NCBI GenBank assembly: GCA_964636325.1
Contig: CAZWRV010000049.1
Coordinates: forward strand, 1-44,357
Source: CAZWRV01 sp964636325
GTDB taxonomy: Bacteria > Verrucomicrobiota > Lentisphaeria > Victivallales > GWF2-50-93
Direction of reading: 5' to 3'
DNA: 44,357 bases
The position numbers were made by a program, and so were the translations under genes. The notes beneath the pieces are model-generated. The model made no database searches and was not told the origin of the DNA. It saw only the letters and a list, made by a program, of their open reading frames with translations. Position 1 is the first letter of the stretch. Each line of letters starts with the position of its first letter. This document shows, piece after piece, positions 28,301 to 36,536 of this stretch.

Positions 28301-28728
28301 ACGTCCTTGGCGGCTATGCGCGGAGGCGGCGCGGCTTTCGCCGCCTTCTGAGCGGAGACCTTTTCAAGCACCACCGACCGCGCCTCCCTCAGGCCTTTCG
28401 CTATTCCGGACTTGGCCGGGCTGTCCTTGCCGACCATCAGGCCGGTCTTGACAAATCGGCCGTCCTTGCCGACGTTCAGATATTCAAACCAGCCGGAATT
28501 CTCGTCCTTCTCGACGGCGTAGCCGTCCTCGCTCTCCATCCAGCGGTAGAACTCGTCGCCGTGCATTCTGGCCTTGAACTTGCTGCCGTCCGGCTGGCTG
28601 CATTCGAAGCTACCCGGCGCAGCAGGGACCGCCGGCAGCGAATATGCCGCCAAAACGGCCAAGGCTGCTACGAGTGAAACCGAAACGGCCCGGAACTTCA
28701 ATACCGTGAAAGCGAAATTCTTTCTCAT
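19381..28728 (-). CDS. Giant secreted M6 metalloprotease / C11 clostripain-like protease with InlB-type repeats
   Basis: A 3,115-residue secreted protein. The start at 28728 follows AAGGTGCC and gives a signal peptide ending near LPAVPA. Domains in order: (1) M6 metalloprotease, about 45-500, with the zinc motif HEMGHAICGLPDLYD (His319, Glu320, His323) and CLMAGGSWNG; (2) an Ig-like choice-of-anchor region (PDMNITGNGTLIN), 510-620; (3) a MAM-like jelly-roll, 640-770; (4) a GPI-anchor-like Ser/Thr domain (VTSPNGGENW), 775-875; (5) one InlB-type repeat; (6) C11 clostripain-like protease with catalytic WNHGGG (His1076) and GMDACLMAM (Cys1156); (7) a sandwich domain with VLTNGYLDFTSDVSEYEN; (8) twelve tandem InlB-type repeats plus two divergent ones; (9) a second VKSPNGGE domain and a last repeat; (10) a C-terminal region of about 330 residues that I do not recognise. 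Both active sites look intact. It is probably an extracellular degradative enzyme held out by a long repeat stalk. Confidence 0.88.
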   Translation of the reverse strand: MRKNFAFTVLKFRAVSVSLVAALAVLAAYSLPAVPAAPGSFECSQPDGSKFKARMHGDEFYRWMESEDGYAVEKDENSGWFEYLNVGKDGRFVKTGLMVGKDSPAKSGIAKGLREARSVVLEKVSAQKAAKAAPPPRIAAKDVSGTVKTLVILANFSDTTPVYTSSALNELFNTPGYNQNGADGCVKDYYDQASYGKVDIQATVSQWVNLPQTKAYYGANSGGFDQNPRQMVSDAIAALDAAGFDFSPFDANGDGWLDYSLDVIHQGRGEEAGGGADCIWSHAWALSSPVTVDGVKIQAYHTEPEQLYSGMTSIGVICHEMGHAICGLPDLYDTDYSSEGVGNWCLMAGGSWNGIGTAGNRPALMSAWAKIYCGWVTPQHLTFNQAAIQVLKGDSNQSIIKINNGMKTPVEYLLIENRQKSGFDNALPAAGLLAWHVDDSQPNNKDETHYKVALLQADGNNDLGTGTGNRGDGGDPYPGSTDNRTLSPSSNPNTDSYYNGPTPITISNISNSGNTMTFDLQVTAGPDMNITGNGTLINSGAAHASTADGTYFGASSASRTFTVKNVGTQELALNGDPRVAISGAGASAFSVSTQPAATLAENATSDFVVMYTYPGGGLQSFATVSIASNDPDANPFTFAIAGGPENFPAGGTMPAGWTEGAGSSAPWKVSSSDAKAGVFSLASGDIGDSQKSVVEVSGEFSEGVVTFWHRVSSEQDYDYLKFYIDGVEKQKWSGDTAWAQASFPISAGTHTLAWAFEKDLYESYGADTAWIDEVVMPSSNPFIKVTSPNGGENWHPGNTYGIAWDSAGVTGNVKIELLKGGSTDSTIAADTVNSGTFSWKIPEGQAAGVDYAVKITSVGDSALTDQSDAFFTLSAVVPVKLTMAVAPAGGGSTTPSTGDHIVNNGDATAIAASPAPAYYFVNWTVSGGAVVADANAATTTATLSADGTVTANFQLKPLKKWLFMVYLDADNNLEPEGISDFLEMATVGSDSNIDIVLQMDRIDGYDTQFGDWKIAHRFHVAKDMTPVESSAIADWGDGKGGGREVNMGDGQTLTDFINWATANYPAENRALVLWNHGGGWRDIRLKLIKELKAALSRNDSSKAAQISAELSQKYDGPMKAICWDESSDDDCLYVKEMRLAIDAATNKLTLIGMDACLMAMAEVAYEIKDTGASVMVGSEKTEPGAGWPYDTILASLAAAPASTPAQFGTIIVNRYYESYGNDETQSAVNLANVGALAASIDSFADTMIASWNTDKAAVKAASDDVIAKASAAVIASKAGSSYRAHGIAINFPTAGADPDYTADNSAFAGDTSWPAFLNEFSAKMAGSWIANARNMAQTFDGEPFTDLKHFCLNISNYNDPVTGYTETVEPNGYIGAGTSQGFQSDEGFFKYTLPFTFKFYGSDYDAVYVLTNGYLDFTSDVSEYENSDAGLVSRVRIAPLWQDLDTTDGDLYIHQPTADSVCFRWKGVTYGTSDAVNFEVVLFQDGKVKFNYGSGNANLAPTIGLSNGNNINFDISSNYNGQANLANAGSLLFTPKNLARLTMAVSPADAGSTLPGDGALVNPGTDVEINAFPSGGYVFSAWTSSGGVAVADANSAKTTATVAADATVTANFVSSFVLTMDVTPAGAGTVTPSIGSHNILDGVAQPISATPSAGYKFQKWTSTGGAAVADESSASTTVTLSADGSVTANFSKEVVLTMAVNLADGGTTTPAPGQHTVDSGVAQNISATPAVGYKLSKWQADPGASVAEPASADTTVTLTQDATVTAVFAKTSASLTMAVEPADGGTVTPAEGPHTVDTGVAVPVEATASALYKFSEWKATAGATFADPKSASTTVTIADDTTVTAVFVKTGAILTMAVSPAGAGTTTPSEGAHPVDIGVPQAVTATAADEYKFSEWQAAGGATFADPKSASTTVTITEDTTVTAVFKKTTAVLTIAADPADGGTTVPAAGQHSVQALVPQNISAAAAAGYYFTGWTIASGTATLFNASSADTTVTLETDASLKAGFSQTPPETVIMTLAVSPAGAGSTEPPAGNYTVIKNVAQNIKAVPAAGYVFVNWTATGGAAVADANAAQTTATLTAAGTVTANFVQVSADVTLTMAANPADGGTVTPAAGTHTVKSGAATDIAATPAAGYYFAGWTASGGAVVENTSADQTKVTLYSDGAVTANFSQTAPTKVQVSIYVSPQLSGTVTPPVGGYEMLAGVPLNVSAKPAPNYMFVNWTSTLGAPVIADANAADTTVTFSADSILVANFKLQSFTLTMATSPAGSGTTTPAQGQHPVGLNEKVAISATPAAGYEFSFWSVEGGAAIAASSASNTSLTMTGNAVVRANFHLLSNIVHLTMAVDPANSGTTTPEIGVTLAEPGKAVAIKAAPAAGYVFSRWEGTAAASVGDANSAETTVTLSADATVTAKFAAAQPVTLTMAAAPDGYGTTAPAPGPHNVQAGIPVQITATAAEGYSFDKWTSTGAVTVENPKQEATSVILSGDATVTANFEVYVLKYDLTVVGGSGSGKYKQGEKPAIAANAPPDGKQFDKWTSSPDGLVADPNSPVTYVNMPAAAVTATATYKDAVFTLTVVDGIVKDNGQASITCPAGTTVTIEASTPAAGKSFFAWSEMGNVELGDDTAASTTAKINGNSKATANFKTDGGGIIVVKSPNGGETVAAGGKMPVSWISDGIVGDVKIQLVKNGLPDQQMQPVTVPNDGLYKWDVPQSKTPGSDYRIKISGTGADAKTASDSSDGNFMIGTAGAELSLVLEVYPEGAGTTDPSGQTSCAAGEPVLITAVPGSGYQFLKWEVLDKGAAEIEQSTSKQTYATLSMSTTVRAYFYLESNFNKTVIKLDSSKPDNDSISIVKAELPFSVTEDDVKAKKFTAMVDNSKVEFGQNGTVKQSGKKRVYTYKTGTPAKKMSLIVDFENWTWSLKASKLALAAGLNDTTVSVDILFEINGKLFGTSIEMDEATSWKYGNGGVSETLSVDGEELPTFSIAGATAKYYSFKDGKDSFSITKAAIGGIEDELADEPATVTIDDNIFMFDSLQLVGDKKYKASDTDGAMKFSISIDLGKGAWTFKLANAQSLTEDIVLSDGVDVLLDVAGYQSGVRLKGYQKTVLTYPTLEMLGK
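21250..24115 (-). repeat. Twelve tandem ~239-bp units encoding divergent InlB B-type repeats
   Basis: Inside the giant protease gene, units of about 239 bp each encode a pattern like LTMAVxPAGxGTTTP ... GYxFxxWTxxGGA ... TVTANF. Most units are diverged, but the stretches near 22963-23030 and 23200-23268 differ at only a few bases, so at least one duplication or conversion is recent. The pattern is that of divergent InlB B-repeat (Flg_new_2-like) domains, which act as spacers or adhesive modules. Confidence 0.85.
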
Positions 28729-29020
28729 GGCTGGCACCTTTTTATGTGAATTTAAAGAATCCTCAGGAATTTGCCTATTTTCTAAGGATAAATACAATAC
28801 TAAAACTTTATTTTACAAGCATACTATAGTCCGTTAATCAATATTCAAGAACGGGTGAGAAGTGATTTTATTAGCAGGAAACGTGCAAAAAATGAGATCG
28901 GCTTTAAAAAAGGCGTGGATTTTAATGTTTTTCACCGAATTTTTCGGGGAATCCGGCTAATTTACTATGTCTCAGCCTAAACGTTGATTATATTTTCGTA
29001 AGCGATCTTGGAGAACAGTC
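28729..29020. other. Intergenic region between giant protease and accessory island
   Basis: This 292-bp A/T-rich spacer separates two divergent genes. It should carry both promoters. On the minus strand TTGTAA, then an 18-base spacer, then TATTTA near 28785-28820 is a weak candidate promoter for the protease gene. A GGAG lies seven bases before a TTG at 29021. I see no gene, RNA or strong hairpin in it. It marks the left edge of the accessory island. Confidence 0.4.
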
Positions 29021-32000
29021 TTGCGTCTAACCAGTAAAGCGCCTGAATCCGATATGGAACTTCTGCATTGGGGCAGGCAGTATGACGAGCCTCCGAACCG
29101 TATGGGGCAGACGCTCTCAACCTTGATAGGCGCATCCGAGCGGATGGATGTATTGACAGGTTATTTCTATTTCAACGGGGTTCCTGAACTTGCCGAAGCG
29201 CTCGAGGCGAAGGCAATATCCGGAAAACCGTTCCATATTCGCATCCTTGTGGGCATGGAGGCCGAGATCGGCACAAGGGCTTTTGCAAGGGAAATCATGG
29301 AATGCGAGCCTCGCGCAAATGAAACCGAAACCCAGAGAAAGGCCCGATACGCGCAGAGTCTTCTCGAAATCCTAAGGACGACGCCGGCATCGGAAAAGAC
29401 CAATGCCGACGCGAGGCTATACAATCTCTTCGTGAAGATGCTCACGGACAGGATACTGAAGCTGGAAATCAAACAGACCAGGCAGGCAAACCACGGCAAA
29501 CTGTATCTTTTTCATGCTGAAGACACCGCGCAATCCTGCCCTTGCGCCTATCTTCTCGGCAGCAGTAATTTTTCCAAGTGGGGTCTGAAGGAGCGCCATG
29601 AGCTCAATATCCGCGTGGAACGTGATGCGGAACGCGCCAGGCTCCTTGCCGACCTCTATCAAGCGCTTTGGTATGATGGTAGCGATGAGATTATCGAGGT
29701 GAAGCCGAAGACAGGGTCGCCGGAGGAGGCTCCGCCAGTCGTAACTCCCGAGGTGTTGAGCGCCGCTTCGCCATATCTTCGCCCCACGCCGTTCGAAGCC
29801 TACATGGCGCTGATGAAGCGATACCTTGGGGAATCAGCGCTCGATGCTGACCTCGACAGGGCTTTCAAAAACGCGCTTTCGGCGGCAGGCTACAACCCGT
29901 TTCAGTATCAATTGAAGGGAGCATCAGAGGCCATCAAAATCCTGCGTCATCACGGCGGCGTCATCATCGCCGACGCCGTGGGGCTGGGCAAATCTGTCAC
30001 CGCCTCGCTTATGGCCACGCAGGCGCACCCGGGTGGCGGCGTGATTATCGTCCCCGCGACGCTTGTCGAAGAATGGAAGACCGAATATTTTGAGAAGTTC
30101 AAGCTGGACTCGCCCGGACGTCCATGGTCTGTATTTTCGATGACGGATCTGGCCGCCGCCGAAGGATTCTGCAACAGGAACGCCGTCGGCATGGTCATAG
30201 TGGATGAAGCCCATCGCTTCCGCAATCCAAAAATCAAAGACTATGCCACGCTCAGGCGGATTTGCGAAAATCGCAGAGTCGTCCTCCTGACCGCAACTCC
30301 TTTCAACAATGCGCCGTCCGACCTTGCCGCCCTTGTGGACCTTTTCGAAGCCCGCTCGGAAAAACTTCCTGAAAACGCCGCAGTGACCGTCTATGACCAT
30401 ATCATCGAGCAGGACAAGAAATACAGGGAGCTTGTGTTTCTTCAACGCAACTGGAACCGAGTTTCTCGCCCTCCGACAGTTCAGAAGCAGTTCGAGACCT
30501 TGATGGAAAACAAGTATTGCAACTTCAATTTTCAAGGAAAGGATGACATAACAGGTGAACTGAAGCGGATAGGCGATGAGTTGCTCGAGAAGCTACGCCC
30601 CTATATTGTCCGCCGCAACCGCGCCGATCTAAGGAAAAACGACGAATACTTCGAGGGCGGCAAGCCCATGACCATGCCCGCGCAAAAAGTCCACGGAAAA
30701 TACTATTCCCTTCCGCAAGCCCAACGGAACGCCTATCTTGCCGTCCTGAATGTCTTTCAATTCAGCTCGGACGACAATTACGACCCGGAAAAAGGCTTCG
30801 CCTGCACGATATACCGGGTGGAGGAGTTCGCCGATGTGGAAGAGGATGTCGGCAACTATCTCGACAACTACAGGGGTATGACATTGCGTCATCTCCTCCG
30901 CCGGTTCGACAGCAGTCCCTACGCTTTCAAACGCTCGGGGGAGGAGCTTGTCCGCCGTCATGAGGAGGCTCTCAACGATCTGAATGACCCGGAAAAACTG
31001 TATTTCAATCCCAAGGGGCTCGATCTCGATGAAAATGACAATGAAGACGATGAAGACTCCGACGGCGATATGGCAGACAGGCTCTATTGCCGTCCCGGCT
31101 CGAAATTCAAAGGACAGTCTTTCAAGCGCGGGAGGGACAAGGATTTCATCAAAGGCCTTGAGGCCGACCTCGCAGTCTTGAAGAAAATGCTCGAATATGC
31201 GCGGACGCTCATGCGGGACGACTCCAAGCTCGCACTGCTCAAGGAACTCATAACGCCCTCGGTCAAACTGTGCAAAGGACAGAGAGACCCGCTCTTGGAT
31301 CAAGGCGAAGAAGCGCCGGAAATCTCGAATCTTCCTGATGGCGCGCCGCGCCGTGTCGTCATTTTCACGATGTTCATAGACACCGCCCGCCACCTTGCGC
31401 AGGAGTTGTCAAAAGCCTATGGAGAGGGGATTGTCATGCTTGCCGTTGACAAGACGGACGGCGAAGAGGCGCCGCTCGATCTCGACTTGGTGAAAACCGT
31501 CCACACCTCCGACGAGGTGAAAGCTGTCTTCGATGTCAAATCCGACAATTCCAATGTCTGGACGGCGCAACGTATATTGATCACCACCGACAAATTTTCG
31601 GAGGGGGTGAACCTCAATCGCGCCGGACTTCTTGTCAACTACGATATTCCGTGGAACCCTGTGCGCGTGATTCAACGCCTCGGGCGCATAAACCGCATCA
31701 ACTCGTGCTGGTTCGAGAAAATCCATGTTTACAACCTGTATCCGGAGAACCGGCTCCCAAAAGCGAAGTCCAGAAAATCACCGGATTGGGCGAGCCCGCA
31801 GGAAATCGCCGCCCAGAAGCTGATTCTTATCCACAAGCTATTTTTCGAGGATGCGACAATACTTGGCGACGCAAGGGCCGGAACCGAACTCGCCTTTGAG
31901 AGGCTTGACGAAGCCGCCGGCCGCGATTCGGAGACGGAGAGCGAGGAGACCATGGTGCGCAAGCGCTATCGGGAAGCCTTGGAGAAATTCGGCTATGGCG

Positions 32001-32647
32001 AAAGTCAGACCAGAACCGCCTTTGAAAAGCGTTTGCTCGATTACGGATCCGGCATGAAGACCGTCCGCCTCGCCCAACCTGAAGCCAACATGCTCATCTT
32101 CAAGCAGACAGGAGCGCGGATCAAGGCGGAATTACTTGACGACCTGCACACCACGGACATGGACAAACGCGCCCGGCCAATCGGATTTCTGGAAGCGTTG
32201 GACGCGATTGCCTCCACGCCCGACGACCGACACCCGACGCCAGATATGTTCCCGGATGATTACGAGAAAATCGAGCAACGCATGGCGACACCGCCAGCAA
32301 GAGTCTCCGTCACAATTCCGGAACGGAAGCGAATTTCAATGCCGGAAAAAGCGCCCGATGTCATTGACGCATGGAAAAAACGGAATGACCTTGATGATCT
32401 ATTGGAGCCGCTGATCCGGTTGCGCGATATTTGCTATCGCCGCATACTCCCGCCCGACCGGATCGTCAAGGCAGGGCCGAAAGCGAACCGCAAACAGGTT
32501 CAAGCCATTTTGAAAGCCGCCTTGTCTTATGAAGGCCACACAGCGGACAGGATACCGGTAAATATCGAAGTTTCGCATAATGAAAACATTCTTACTTTTG
32601 CCAACGAAACCAAGGAGAGTCGCCCATGTCCACGCCAAGTGAAGTGA
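29021..32647 (+). CDS. PLD-nuclease/SNF2-type helicase fusion (helicase 1)
   Basis: A 1,208-residue protein. The N-terminal ~230 residues are a phospholipase-D-like domain with an HKD-type site: His158 and Lys160 in NHGKLYLFHAED, then GSSNFSKWGLKERHELN. A superfamily 2 helicase follows: Walker A AVGLGKS (Lys324), VDEAH (395-398), LLTATPFNN, and in the second RecA domain ITTDKFSEGVNLNRA and VIQRLGRINRIN (near 887). Similar PLD-helicases occur with DNA methyltransferases in defence loci, where they are thought to translocate on and cut or restrict foreign DNA. It overlaps the methyltransferase gene by 22 bp. The TTG at 29021 has GGAG seven bases upstream; ATG 29054 is in frame but has no ribosome-binding site. 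The stretch TPDDRHPTPD (DNA near 32214-32245) looks like an inserted low-complexity repeat. Confidence 0.85.
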   Translation: MRLTSKAPESDMELLHWGRQYDEPPNRMGQTLSTLIGASERMDVLTGYFYFNGVPELAEALEAKAISGKPFHIRILVGMEAEIGTRAFAREIMECEPRANETETQRKARYAQSLLEILRTTPASEKTNADARLYNLFVKMLTDRILKLEIKQTRQANHGKLYLFHAEDTAQSCPCAYLLGSSNFSKWGLKERHELNIRVERDAERARLLADLYQALWYDGSDEIIEVKPKTGSPEEAPPVVTPEVLSAASPYLRPTPFEAYMALMKRYLGESALDADLDRAFKNALSAAGYNPFQYQLKGASEAIKILRHHGGVIIADAVGLGKSVTASLMATQAHPGGGVIIVPATLVEEWKTEYFEKFKLDSPGRPWSVFSMTDLAAAEGFCNRNAVGMVIVDEAHRFRNPKIKDYATLRRICENRRVVLLTATPFNNAPSDLAALVDLFEARSEKLPENAAVTVYDHIIEQDKKYRELVFLQRNWNRVSRPPTVQKQFETLMENKYCNFNFQGKDDITGELKRIGDELLEKLRPYIVRRNRADLRKNDEYFEGGKPMTMPAQKVHGKYYSLPQAQRNAYLAVLNVFQFSSDDNYDPEKGFACTIYRVEEFADVEEDVGNYLDNYRGMTLRHLLRRFDSSPYAFKRSGEELVRRHEEALNDLNDPEKLYFNPKGLDLDENDNEDDEDSDGDMADRLYCRPGSKFKGQSFKRGRDKDFIKGLEADLAVLKKMLEYARTLMRDDSKLALLKELITPSVKLCKGQRDPLLDQGEEAPEISNLPDGAPRRVVIFTMFIDTARHLAQELSKAYGEGIVMLAVDKTDGEEAPLDLDLVKTVHTSDEVKAVFDVKSDNSNVWTAQRILITTDKFSEGVNLNRAGLLVNYDIPWNPVRVIQRLGRINRINSCWFEKIHVYNLYPENRLPKAKSRKSPDWASPQEIAAQKLILIHKLFFEDATILGDARAGTELAFERLDEAAGRDSETESEETMVRKRYREALEKFGYGESQTRTAFEKRLLDYGSGMKTVRLAQPEANMLIFKQTGARIKAELLDDLHTTDMDKRARPIGFLEALDAIASTPDDRHPTPDMFPDDYEKIEQRMATPPARVSVTIPERKRISMPEKAPDVIDAWKKRNDLDDLLEPLIRLRDICYRRILPPDRIVKAGPKANRKQVQAILKAALSYEGHTADRIPVNIEVSHNENILTFANETKESRPCPRQVK

Positions 32648-35600
32648 AGGGCCTGATTTCCAAAATAGGACCTGAAAGCATCGAAAAGTTCTGCCGCCTC
32701 AAGTTTCCCTACGGCCAATTCGACCGTTGCGGCGTGGGGGAGGGAAGTTTTTTGACCATAGACTACTCTGCCGCCGCTGAGTCGGGCAATGCGCGCGCCT
32801 TGAGTGATTTTTTGAACTTGACTGTTGACGGAACTGTTCAGGTCATCGGGCGTTTCATGGATTTGAAGATCGACATACCGATACTGGTCTATTCCGTTGC
32901 GCTGAAAGGCTCTATAACCAGCCGCTCGTCGCGCAAGAAGCAGGCCGATTTTGCCCGGTTCCTCCTAAACACGGCTCAGCTTAACCTCGCTCGCTACCGT
33001 TCCGACTGGTCGTGCCGCTACACGACAGCTCTTTTTTTCTTCCATGATGAGGCCGGCAACTTCCGCATGAGCCTGATCGAAACGGATGAAAAGCGTTTCC
33101 GCCGCTTCACATTTTTCGTCGAACAGGACGACACCGGCACGAAAAACCGCACCTTCCGCTACCGCATGACCAACGCCTCGTCGTCCGACAAGGCCGCGCG
33201 CGGCGAACTGCAAAAGTGGACCAGCTACCAGGACATCAAGTCCGCGTTCAGCGTCGAGACGCTGACCAAGGAGTTCTACCAGAAGCTGTTCGACTGGTAT
33301 GAACGCGCTCACAAAGACAAGGCAATCGAGTTCCCGAACGACATCCGCGACGAAAACGACAACCAGGATTTGAAACAGGAACATCTGATCCGTCTGATCA
33401 CACGGCTTATGTTCGTATGGTTCATCAAGCAGAAATATCTCGTGCCGGACATCCTTTTCGACAAGTATAAACTCGAAAAAATACTGAAGTCTTTCGATCC
33501 GATGAAGGGCGACGCCTACTACCGTGCCATCCTACAGAACCTGTTTTTCGCCACGCTCAACTCGGAAATCCCGGAACGGGCGTTTGCCATCGAAGGCGGC
33601 AGGGAGGAGAATCGAGAGCATTTCGATATTAAGACGCTATACCGATACAAGGACGAATTCGCCATCCCCGAGGCGGATATTCTGGCGCTTTTCCGCTCTA
33701 TTCCGTTCCTCAACGGCGGACTTTTCGAATGCCTTGACCGCGGCAGGAACTATGCGGACGGATTTTCAAGGAATCCCAAATGTCGCGCGCATATCCCGAA
33801 CAAGTATTTCTTCAGCGAGGACGAGGACAGCCTCGGGCTGATACCTTTGCTTTCCCGCTACAACTTCACCGTGGATGAGAATGCGCATGACGACGAGGAT
33901 GTCGCGCTTGACCCGGAACTGCTGGGCAAGGTCTTCGAAAATCTGCTTGGCGCATACAACCCCGAAACCAAGGTCGCAGCCCGCAAGGCCACCGGCAGCT
34001 TTTATACGCCGCGCGAGATCGTCAACTACATGGTGGACGAAAGCCTCATCGCGCATTTGCTGACAAAGGTCGAAGAGGTAGATGGCTCGCGCGGAGACGC
34101 GGAGGCGCGGAGGGAAGAGTTGGAAAAGATCGTAAGAAGACTCTTCGCCGACGGCATCCGTCCTGCCGACGAGGCGTTGTGCAAACGACTGGACGACGCC
34201 TTGGTGAGCGCGAAGATTCTCGACCCCGCCTGCGGCTCCGGCGCGTTCCCCATGGGCATGCTTCTGCGCATGGTGGAGCTGTTGCGCATACTGCGGAAAA
34301 CGCGGGACGAAGAATCTTCCTACAATCTCAAGCTCGAGCTCATCGAGAACTGCATCTACGGAGTTGACATACAGAGCATTGCCGTCCAGATCGCGAAACT
34401 GAGATTCTTCATCTCCCTTGTTTGCGAGCAGACCCCGACCGCTAACCCCGCCGAGAACTACGGCATCAACCCACTGCCCAATCTTGAAACCAAATTCGTC
34501 GCCGCCGACTCTCTCATCGGACTGCCGGATGCGAGCAAGGACAGCCTCGACCTATCCACCGGAAACATCGCCGCCCTGAAAGACGAGTTGTTCGATATCC
34601 GCCATCGTCATTTCCTCGCAAAAACTTACAAGGAAAAGAAGAGCCTCCGCAATCTCGACCAGGAAATCAGGAAAAAGATCAAAGAGGCCGTGAAACAGGA
34701 GGCAAAGCCGAGCAAGGAAAAGCTTGAACTCCTCGAAAGGGAAAGAGCGAAAGTCGCGGAACCAAAATGGGAGAACCGCAACCATGTCGTAGCGGAGCAG
34801 GCCGAGTTGTTTGGAAATGCTCCGGGAAACAAAGTGGCGGAACCTCAATCGCAATACGACGCGAACGAGAAAAAAAGGAAGGAACTCGATGCCGCAATCG
34901 CCCGCGAAAAGAAAAAGATGAACCTGCCGCCGAAGGTCGTTGACGAAATCGCGGACAAGCTCGCAAGCTGGGATCCATACGACCAGAACTTAAGCTCCCC
35001 TTTCTTCGACCCGGAATGGATGTTCAATGTGAAAGATGGGTTCGATGTGGTCATCGGGAATCCGCCGTACATCAATGTCGAACTCGTTCCTGCTGAACGG
35101 AAGCGTCAGTACGCAACGCTATACAAGACAATCTTCAAACGTTACGACGTATTTGGCCTCTTCTATGAGGCGGCACTGACCCGGTTTGCCGGTTCCGCAG
35201 TGAAGGTGTCGTTCATCGTGCCCCAGCAGATCGCCAACAACCTGTCCTACAGAAAGCTGCGGGACTTGATACTCGACAACCGATGGCTGCGCGAGGTGCT
35301 TTACCTCGGCGACAAGGTCTTTGAGGCCGCGAACAATGACGTGTGCGTTCTCTCGCTGTCGAAGCCGTCGAACTCCACGATCCGTCTTGTGTACGCCTTG
35401 GACTTCGCGAACCCGCAGGTGACGGTCGTGCCGAGCGACCATTTCAAGCGCTATGGCAATGTAATCAGTTTCAGCTCGGATACCGGCGGAGAGGTCGTGT
35501 TCCAGAAGATGTTTTCTGGCAAGCGTTGGCGGATCCGCGACAAGTTCACCGTCTTCCAAGGGATCGTCACCGGCAACAATGCCGCCTTTCTCCCAACGGC

Positions 35601-36519
35601 CGAACAAGTGCGCGATGCCGGGATCGAGAAGAAGTTGCTACGGCCCGTTGTCCTGGGGAGGGATTTCGGGAAATGGTGCATCCGTAGCACGGAAAGGCGG
35701 ATCATTTATGTTGATGAAACCATCAGTATCCGTAAGTACCCCAACGCATTACGGTGGCTGTCTCGCTTCAAAAACGAATTGCAGCATGGACGGAGCGCCG
35801 AAGAACGCTCAACAGAGTGGTACTGCTTGCATCGCCCCCGCGTCCAAGCCGAACTTGACCGCGTGCCGAAGATACTGGTGCAACGCACAAGAAACCCGCG
35901 CCTTTCAACGCGAATTGTGGCGGCGATGGACGAAACCAATGGTATCTACGGTATGGAAAGCGTCATCTTCATCGTCCCTTTAGCGGACGACGCTCCCATC
36001 TACTTTCTGCTGGCCGTCTTGAACTCGAAACTCGTCAACTACCTCTTTGCCACGAAGTACCTCAATGTGGCGATCAAGGCGGAGTACCTGAAGGATTTGC
36101 CGATGCCTGACGCAACGGCCGCTGAGGTTGAGAAGCTTTCCGGCTTGGCCCGGGACATCCTTGGGGCCAAGAAGGCCGATCCCACTGCCGACATCACGGA
36201 CTTGGAAAAGCAGATTGACGAAAAGGTCTATGAGCTTTACGGCATTACTGAATCGGAACGCGCGATCATCGAAGCGGCTTCGCCGCAAGAAGCCAAGAAG
36301 GCGAAGAAGGGCAGGACTGCGGGAAAGAAAAAGGATTCCACAGTAGAAACGCCCGGGGAAACCGATCTTGACGGAGGCAAAGCCGAGGTCGCGGATGCCG
36401 AAGAGTCGGATGAAGTCCTCGCCGATACCGGGGCACGGAAGACGGATGCCGCCGGTTCCGAGTCCGCGCCGAAGCGCCATGGCCGGAAGCCGGGCCGGGA
36501 CACGGGGCTGGACCTATGA
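32626..36519 (+). CDS. Large Eco57I-type adenine DNA methyltransferase
   Basis: A 1,297-residue class I DNA methyltransferase, likely N6-adenine. The N-terminal ~430 residues are helical and may bind DNA or partners. GSFYTPREIVNYMVDESL is followed by motif I LDPACGSGAFPMGML (Asp533), then YGVDIQSIAVQIAKLRFF, and motif IV VVIGNPPYINVE (Asn812). The C-terminal third looks like an Eco57I/TaqI-like target-recognition region. This layout occurs in type IIG enzymes, PglX and related defence methyltransferases; no nuclease motif is obvious here, so cutting would fall to the partner helicase. A low-complexity insert (GSRGDAEARREE, DNA near 34083-34120) sits just before motif I. The tail is Lys/Glu-rich and ends in GRKPGRDTGLDL. 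An AAGGAG precedes ATG 32626. Confidence 0.88.
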   Translation: MSTPSEVKGLISKIGPESIEKFCRLKFPYGQFDRCGVGEGSFLTIDYSAAAESGNARALSDFLNLTVDGTVQVIGRFMDLKIDIPILVYSVALKGSITSRSSRKKQADFARFLLNTAQLNLARYRSDWSCRYTTALFFFHDEAGNFRMSLIETDEKRFRRFTFFVEQDDTGTKNRTFRYRMTNASSSDKAARGELQKWTSYQDIKSAFSVETLTKEFYQKLFDWYERAHKDKAIEFPNDIRDENDNQDLKQEHLIRLITRLMFVWFIKQKYLVPDILFDKYKLEKILKSFDPMKGDAYYRAILQNLFFATLNSEIPERAFAIEGGREENREHFDIKTLYRYKDEFAIPEADILALFRSIPFLNGGLFECLDRGRNYADGFSRNPKCRAHIPNKYFFSEDEDSLGLIPLLSRYNFTVDENAHDDEDVALDPELLGKVFENLLGAYNPETKVAARKATGSFYTPREIVNYMVDESLIAHLLTKVEEVDGSRGDAEARREELEKIVRRLFADGIRPADEALCKRLDDALVSAKILDPACGSGAFPMGMLLRMVELLRILRKTRDEESSYNLKLELIENCIYGVDIQSIAVQIAKLRFFISLVCEQTPTANPAENYGINPLPNLETKFVAADSLIGLPDASKDSLDLSTGNIAALKDELFDIRHRHFLAKTYKEKKSLRNLDQEIRKKIKEAVKQEAKPSKEKLELLERERAKVAEPKWENRNHVVAEQAELFGNAPGNKVAEPQSQYDANEKKRKELDAAIAREKKKMNLPPKVVDEIADKLASWDPYDQNLSSPFFDPEWMFNVKDGFDVVIGNPPYINVELVPAERKRQYATLYKTIFKRYDVFGLFYEAALTRFAGSAVKVSFIVPQQIANNLSYRKLRDLILDNRWLREVLYLGDKVFEAANNDVCVLSLSKPSNSTIRLVYALDFANPQVTVVPSDHFKRYGNVISFSSDTGGEVVFQKMFSGKRWRIRDKFTVFQGIVTGNNAAFLPTAEQVRDAGIEKKLLRPVVLGRDFGKWCIRSTERRIIYVDETISIRKYPNALRWLSRFKNELQHGRSAEERSTEWYCLHRPRVQAELDRVPKILVQRTRNPRLSTRIVAAMDETNGIYGMESVIFIVPLADDAPIYFLLAVLNSKLVNYLFATKYLNVAIKAEYLKDLPMPDATAAEVEKLSGLARDILGAKKADPTADITDLEKQIDEKVYELYGITESERAIIEAASPQEAKKAKKGRTAGKKKDSTVETPGETDLDGGKAEVADAEESDEVLADTGARKTDAAGSESAPKRHGRKPGRDTGLDL

Positions 36520-36536
36520 GGAATAGAGGGACTTCC

